DNA from: Clostridia bacterium
GTDB lineage: Bacteria > Bacillota > Clostridia > Oscillospirales > Acutalibacteraceae
Assembly: GCA_017461625.1 (NCBI GenBank)
Contig: JAFTXJ010000009.1
Coordinates: 124,001-188,000 of the forward strand
Direction of reading: 5' to 3'
DNA length: 64,000 bases
Below are positions 59,564 to 64,000 of this stretch, piece after piece. How positions within the stretch are numbered: the first letter of the stretch is position 1; each line of letters opens with the position of its first letter. A program made the position numbers and the translations under genes. The notes beneath the pieces were generated by a model that worked only from the letters and a program-made list of their open reading frames with translations, was not told the origin of the DNA and searched no databases.

Positions 59564-62008
59564 ATGAAACATTCTGATATCATTAAAAAAATGAGCCTTG
59601 AACAAAAAGCTAACATTGTTTCAGGCTACGACTACTGGCATCTTGAAGAAATCCCCGAATTGGGTCTACCCAAAATTATGGTTACTGACGGCCCTCACGG
59701 TCTCAGAAAGCAGAATCCTAACGGTGATTCCGTAGGTCTCGGCAACTCCTACCCTGCTACAAGCTATCCGACAGCAGCCACAAGCTCATGCTCATGGGAT
59801 GTTGAGCTTATTCAGAAAGAAGGCGAAGCTTTAGGTAACGAATGCTTACAGGAAGAGGTTTCTGTTCTTTTAGGACCGGGAACGAACATCAAACGTGCCC
59901 CCACTTGCGGCAGAAACTTTGAATACTTTTCAGAAGACCCATACCTTGCAGGTAAATGCTCAGCAGCTTTGATTAAAGGCGTTCAGAGCAAAGGTATCGG
60001 CACTTCACTTAAGCACTTTGCTGTTAACAGCCAGGAAGCATATCGTATGATTATGAACGAGGTTGTTGACGAGAGAGCTTTGCGTGAAATTTATCTCACA
60101 GCTTTCGAAATTGCAATTAAAGAAGCTCAACCTTGGACTGTTATGAACTCATACAACAGAATCAACGGTGTTTATGCTTCTGAAAATAACCACCTTCAGG
60201 AAGAAATCGCTCGTGGTGAATGGGGCTTTGAAGGTCTTTTTGTTACCGACTGGGGTTCATCTGTTGACAGAATCCCCGGACTTTATGCAGGCACTGACCT
60301 TGAGATGCCTTCAAGCGGTGACCTCAACCCCGGCAGGATTGTTGAAGCTGTTAAAAACGGCAGCCTCGATGAAGCTGTGCTTGACAAACGCGTTGACAAT
60401 GTTGTTAACCTCATCATTAAATCAAAAGAAGCTTTGAGCAAAAAGCATACATATTCAAAAGAAGAACATCACAAGATCTCTATGGAAATTGCAGAGGGTT
60501 CAATTCAGCTTCTTAAAAACAACGACAAAGTTCTCCCTGTTAAAGCAGGTCAGAAGGTTGCCGTTATCGGTGAAATGGCAAAAGCTCCCCGTTTCCAGGG
60601 TGCAGGCTCATCTGTTATTAACCCCACTCAGATTGACAATGCTTATGATGCTCTTGTTGCACTTGGTGTTGATGTTATCTACGCTCAGGGTTATGACAAG
60701 AAAAAGGACGAAAGAAACGAAGCTATGTTTGCTGAAGCTATTGAAGCTGCAAAGAAAGCTGACGTTGCCCTTGTTTTTGCTGGTCTTACCGAAGAGTTTG
60801 AAGGCGAAGGCTACGACAGAAAGAACATTGATATGCCTTCAAGCCACAATGCCCTTATTTCTGAAATTGCAAAGGTTAACCCCAACACAGCAGTTGTTCT
60901 TGCAGGCGGTTCTGTAGTTGCAATGCCTTGGGTTGATGAGGTTAAAGCTATTCTCAACTCAGGACTCAGCGGTCAGGCAAGCGGTACAGCCACAGCAAGA
61001 ATCCTTGCAGGCGTTGTTAACCCATCAGGTAAAACAAGCGAAACATATCCCCTTTCTTTTGCAGATAACCCCACATACGGCAACTACCTCACAAGCCCTG
61101 TTACAGCAGAGCACAGAGAGTCAGTTTATATCGGCTACAGATATTATGACAAGACTAAGAAAGACGTTCTCTTCCCCTTCGGACACGGTCTTTCATACAC
61201 AACATTTGAATACAGCGATTTGAAAGTATCTGCCGATGAAATCAAAGACACTGACACACTCACCGTTTCATTCAAAATTAAGAACACCGGTGATGTTGCA
61301 GGTTCCGAAGTTGCTCAGCTTTATGTTGCTGACAAAGAGTCAACAATTTTCCGTCCCGAAAAAGAGCTTCGTGAATTCACAAAAGTTCTCTTAGCCCCAG
61401 GTGAAGAAAAAACTGTTGAAATGAAACTCAGCAAGAGAGCTTTCGCTTTCTTCAATATTGAAATTAACGACTGGTGCGTTGAAAGCGGTGAATTTGACAT
61501 TCTTGTCGGTGCATCTTCAAGAGACATCAAACTCACAGCAACAGTTAAAGTCAACTCAACTGTTGATTGCAAAATCCCCGACTACAGTGCAGTTGCACCA
61601 AACTACTACAACAATGTTGCAAACATCACAAGAGATGACTTTGCAGCTCTTTACGGCACACTTCCAAGCCCTGAAAGAGACACTACAAAGAAGATTGATA
61701 TTTATAACTGCCTTGAAGACGCATCTCACACCAAGTGGGGCGGAAGAATCTGCAGACTTATCAATAAAATTATGGCAAGCTTCGGCTCTGCTGAAAACGG
61801 CGACGGTCAGATGCTTGCCGCAATGGCAACTCAGATTCCGATCCGTAACTTCATCGCAATGTCAATGGGTGTATTCACTCCCAAAATGGCAGACGGACTT
61901 CTTATGATTCTTAACGACGGTGAATCAGCAGGCAAAGGACTTGGCAAAATTCTTGCAGGTATTCCAAAGGCTGTTACTAAACTCCCCGCACTGTTTAAGG
62001 CTATCTGA
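59564..62008 (+). CDS. Glycoside hydrolase family 3 beta-glucosidase-like enzyme
   Basis: 814 aa, no signal peptide, so cytoplasmic. Domain 1 with MVTDGPHGLRKQ, LLGPGTNIKRAPTCGRNFEYFSEDP and the nucleophile Asp in FVTDWGSS (about D224). Domain 2 with the GAGSSVINPTQ loop, GYDRKNIDMP and YPLSFADNPTYGNY. A fibronectin-III-like domain follows from about residue 590, then an extra C-terminal helical part of about 120 residues. Cleaves beta-glucosides or similar taken up by the cell; no transporter is adjacent. Confidence 0.93.
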   Translation: MKHSDIIKKMSLEQKANIVSGYDYWHLEEIPELGLPKIMVTDGPHGLRKQNPNGDSVGLGNSYPATSYPTAATSSCSWDVELIQKEGEALGNECLQEEVSVLLGPGTNIKRAPTCGRNFEYFSEDPYLAGKCSAALIKGVQSKGIGTSLKHFAVNSQEAYRMIMNEVVDERALREIYLTAFEIAIKEAQPWTVMNSYNRINGVYASENNHLQEEIARGEWGFEGLFVTDWGSSVDRIPGLYAGTDLEMPSSGDLNPGRIVEAVKNGSLDEAVLDKRVDNVVNLIIKSKEALSKKHTYSKEEHHKISMEIAEGSIQLLKNNDKVLPVKAGQKVAVIGEMAKAPRFQGAGSSVINPTQIDNAYDALVALGVDVIYAQGYDKKKDERNEAMFAEAIEAAKKADVALVFAGLTEEFEGEGYDRKNIDMPSSHNALISEIAKVNPNTAVVLAGGSVVAMPWVDEVKAILNSGLSGQASGTATARILAGVVNPSGKTSETYPLSFADNPTYGNYLTSPVTAEHRESVYIGYRYYDKTKKDVLFPFGHGLSYTTFEYSDLKVSADEIKDTDTLTVSFKIKNTGDVAGSEVAQLYVADKESTIFRPEKELREFTKVLLAPGEEKTVEMKLSKRAFAFFNIEINDWCVESGEFDILVGASSRDIKLTATVKVNSTVDCKIPDYSAVAPNYYNNVANITRDDFAALYGTLPSPERDTTKKIDIYNCLEDASHTKWGGRICRLINKIMASFGSAENGDGQMLAAMATQIPIRNFIAMSMGVFTPKMADGLLMILNDGESAGKGLGKILAGIPKAVTKLPALFKAI

Positions 62009-62022
62009 TCAGGCATAAATTT

Positions 62023-62047
62023 AGCACCGAGAGAAAATCTCGGTGCT
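62023..62047. terminator. Bidirectional terminator after the GH3 gene
   Basis: AGCACCGAGA/TCTCGGTGCT perfect 10-bp stem, 5-nt loop, then TTATTTTTTT; also faces the minus-strand DUF1893 gene. Confidence 0.93.
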
Positions 62048-62054
62048 TATTTTT

Positions 62055-62465
62055 TTACATTTCTTTTAGTTTGTTTTTGATTGCAGTAAGTGCTTCGTCA
62101 GGAGTTTCAATATTGCCCACTGCTGTTTCCATAGGGCAAAAACCGTCACCCTTACGGTTGATAATTGCATCTGCCAAGGTGTCATACCAATATTCAATTC
62201 CATATTTTTCAAATACGTCAGTGGCCTTTTTACTTATCACCGATGTATAAATTTTTTGAGCACCAAGAATAACATACAGCAAGGCAGCAGCTTTACCGAC
62301 AACCTTATCCGCAGCAGAATAACCCTTAAAGCATTTACCCTCATCAATCCATTTAACAAGGGGCAAAACTCCACGTTCAGTGGTTGTTGTTATATCTTTA
62401 CCCTTACAAAAGACACATGTATAACCCTCTTTTAAAAGCTCCTTAGCTTTAATTAAATCATTCAT
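62055..62465 (-). CDS. DUF1893-domain protein
   Basis: 136 aa from the ATG at 62465, overlapping the upstream gene. KELLKEGYTCVFCKGKDITTTTERGVLPLV and GYSAADKVVGKAAALLYVILGA (in pieces) resemble DUF1893, a cytidine-deaminase-like fold that lacks the zinc motif. A conserved ADKVVGKAAA stretch is its best mark. Function unknown. It is coupled to an ECF S component, which hints at vitamin or nucleobase handling. Confidence 0.85.
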   Translation of the reverse strand: MNDLIKAKELLKEGYTCVFCKGKDITTTTERGVLPLVKWIDEGKCFKGYSAADKVVGKAAALLYVILGAQKIYTSVISKKATDVFEKYGIEYWYDTLADAIINRKGDGFCPMETAVGNIETPDEALTAIKNKLKEM

Positions 62466-63000
62466 ACTTTTTGCGAATAACCACGGTGCAAACAAGCCAC
62501 TGAATGATAACACTCACAACACCCATTACCATTGAAGAAAGAACCGCAGCAAGGGTGATTTTTTCAAAGCCGAAAACATTTGTTGCAATCACAACAGCCA
62601 AAATTCTCATCACTCTACCTAAAATCTGAGTGAGAAGAACTTTTACAAATGCGTTTAGCTTTGCATTGCTTAATAAGCCTGACACAAAACCATATGCAAA
62701 AATTTCAATAAGAATAAACGGCAGTGCAACGGCAACAGGCATACCGGTCAAGGCAAAGCTGATAACAGGAGCCAATGCGCCTGCAACAGCACCCACAACG
62801 GGACCACCCACAAAGCCTGCAACAATAATGGGTAAATGCATCGGCAAAAAGATTTCACCAACCGATGTTCCTAACCCTGCATATCCGCCGATGAGATGAA
62901 CAAGCTGAGGCAATGCAACAGCAGAAATAACGGCAATTATAATTGCAAGTGTCTGAGCCTTAAATGATAATTTTGATTTTTGCAATATATTTGTTTTCAT
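62458..63000 (-). CDS. ECF transporter S component, unknown substrate
   Basis: 180 aa, about six helices. FLPMHLPIIVAGFVGGPVVGAVAGALAPVISFALTG (about residues 50-85, in pieces) is the Gly/Ala-rich block of the general ECF-S family. It is not the ThiT, BioY or RibU type by eye. It lies between an aldo/keto reductase and a DUF1893 gene and 9 bp from the former, so all three probably share a transcript. Confidence 0.85.
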   Translation of the reverse strand: MKTNILQKSKLSFKAQTLAIIIAVISAVALPQLVHLIGGYAGLGTSVGEIFLPMHLPIIVAGFVGGPVVGAVAGALAPVISFALTGMPVAVALPFILIEIFAYGFVSGLLSNAKLNAFVKVLLTQILGRVMRILAVVIATNVFGFEKITLAAVLSSMVMGVVSVIIQWLVCTVVIRKKYE

Positions 63001-63009
63001 AAAATCACC

Positions 63010-64000
63010 TTATTTATCAAAAATTTCGGACACAGCCTTAAGCTGCTCTCTGATGTTAATTTTCTGTGGGCATATCTCTTCACAAGCACCGCAACCAATA
63101 CAATCTTTAGCCTTACCTTTATCGAGAGTATAAAGATAATAATACCATCCTCCGTTATAATCTTCGTGCTGCTTTTTTGAATTATAGCAAGAAAATAAAT
63201 CAGGAATTGCAATATTCATCGGACAACCTGCCACACAATAACTGCAGGCTGTGCAAGGGATTGCATCTTCATTTTTAAGAATAGCACAAACTGTTTCAAC
63301 AGCTCTGTGTTCCTTTTCGTTAAGGGGAACAAAATCCTTCATATAGCTGAGGTTATCGTTCATCTGCTCCATATTACTCATACCCGAAAGAGTCATAAAC
63401 ATACCCTCAAAGCCTGCTGCATAACGGATTGCATAGCTTGCGATACTGCCACCATTCAGAGTTTCAAGCACACTCTTCGCTTTATCCGGAAGATTAACAA
63501 GAGCTCCGCCTCTTACAGGCTCCATAACAATAATCGGCTTGTTGTATTTGCGGCAAACCTCATAACAAAGCTTACCCTCAACGCCTACATCCTCATAGTC
63601 AAGGTAATTAAACTGAATCTGAACAACTTCAATCTCAGAATGTTCGGATAAAATCAGATCAAGCACCTCAGCCTTATCATGGAAAGACATACCGATATGA
63701 CGTACCTTGCCCTGCTCCTTAAGTTTTTTCACAACCTCAAAAGCATTGCATTCAGTATATTTTTTATAATACTTTTTATTGATTGCGTGAAAAAGATAAA
63801 AATCAAAATATTCCACACCGCAGGCTTCAAGCTGACTTTCAAAGAACGGAACAATATCCTCTTCTTTTTTGAAATATCCGTCACTTAACTTATTGGTGAG
63901 AATGTAGCTTTCACGGTCATATCGTTTAGCAAGGCATTCTCTTATGGCAATTTCACTTTTGCCGTCAATATAGCCGTGGGCTGTGTCAAAATAATTAAAG
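63010..64000 (-). CDS. Aldo/keto reductase with ferredoxin domain (5' end outside window)
   Basis: At least 329 codons; the frame is open to the right edge, so the N-terminus is missing. Visible: NYFDTAHGYIDGKSE with the catalytic Asp/Tyr-like start, YDRESYILTNKL, then a TIM-barrel with QIQFNYLDYE and VMEPVRGGALV. The C-terminal part has CTACSYCVAGCP and CIGCGACEEICP, two Fe-S motifs. Such proteins link aldo/keto reduction to ferredoxin in anaerobes. An internal ATG at 63816 is not the start. Confidence 0.92.
   Translation of the reverse strand, partial: FNYFDTAHGYIDGKSEIAIRECLAKRYDRESYILTNKLSDGYFKKEEDIVPFFESQLEACGVEYFDFYLFHAINKKYYKKYTECNAFEVVKKLKEQGKVRHIGMSFHDKAEVLDLILSEHSEIEVVQIQFNYLDYEDVGVEGKLCYEVCRKYNKPIIVMEPVRGGALVNLPDKAKSVLETLNGGSIASYAIRYAAGFEGMFMTLSGMSNMEQMNDNLSYMKDFVPLNEKEHRAVETVCAILKNEDAIPCTACSYCVAGCPMNIAIPDLFSCYNSKKQHEDYNGGWYYYLYTLDKGKAKDCIGCGACEEICPQKINIREQLKAVSEIFDK

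Overview
The window reads as a low-GC, endospore-forming Clostridia genome, most like gut Oscillospirales/Ruminococcaceae. The basis is the spore genes gpr, spoVAC, spoVAD and spoVAE, the Firmicutes housekeeping order (pnp-rpsO, nadD-yqeK-rsfS-leuS, rpsT), strong sigma-A promoters and several ECF vitamin transporters. This placement is an inference from gene content only.

Layout: (1) 1-460, the 3' end of an unknown plus-strand gene. (2) 460-18934, one minus-strand capsule/exopolysaccharide operon of 17 genes, transcribed from a near-consensus promoter at 18996-19024. It carries an aminotransferase, a priming sugar transferase, glycosyltransferases, a TagD-like cytidylyltransferase with LicD, a pyruvyl transferase, a Wzy-like polymerase, a Wzx-like flippase, a Stealth phosphotransferase, CapE-CapF-CapG for UDP-L-FucNAc, and a galacturonokinase-like kinase with a nucleotidyltransferase. 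(3) 19191-19541, an ArsC/Spx protein. (4) 19616-36910, the sporulation region, split by a mobile element. (5) 36965-45110, a HAD/GNAT pair, a MacAB-like efflux operon, bioY, and an aldolase/PI-PLC-like/PfkB operon. (6) 45111-57000, a phosphoesterase, an ATP-grasp-HAD fusion, pnp, rpsO, and a six-gene minus-strand run from an ABC transporter through nadD-yqeK-rsfS to leuS. (7) 57197-64000, a radical SAM enzyme, a TPP riboswitch with thiT, a GH3 glucosidase, an ECF S component and a ferredoxin-type aldo/keto reductase cut by the window end.

Main observation: spoVAD is cut in two. Its first 206 codons lie at 34400-33783 and its last 133 codons at 20147-19746. Between them is a 13,635-bp element (20151-33785) with its own large serine recombinase, TnpV and a Cys-rich VLP protein. 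Its ends carry a 22-nt inverted half-site (17 of 22 matching) around a shared CC dinucleotide. Removing the element exactly at that dinucleotide restores an in-frame 339-codon spoVAD. It therefore looks like a skin-type intervening element, but in a gene expected to act in the forespore.

The element's cargo includes a HipA/CtkA-like kinase with an HTH partner behind a palindromic operator, an intergenic array of hairpins, and a three-gene cassette at 30008-33114: a ComEC-like metallo-beta-lactamase (MBL) protein, a four-TM protein, and a second MBL fused to what I read as an AGS-C sensor domain. AGS-C normally sits on CBASS-type nucleotide cyclases next to four-TM effectors, so this looks like a CBASS-related conflict system without the usual cyclase. 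No tRNA, rRNA or CRISPR array was seen.
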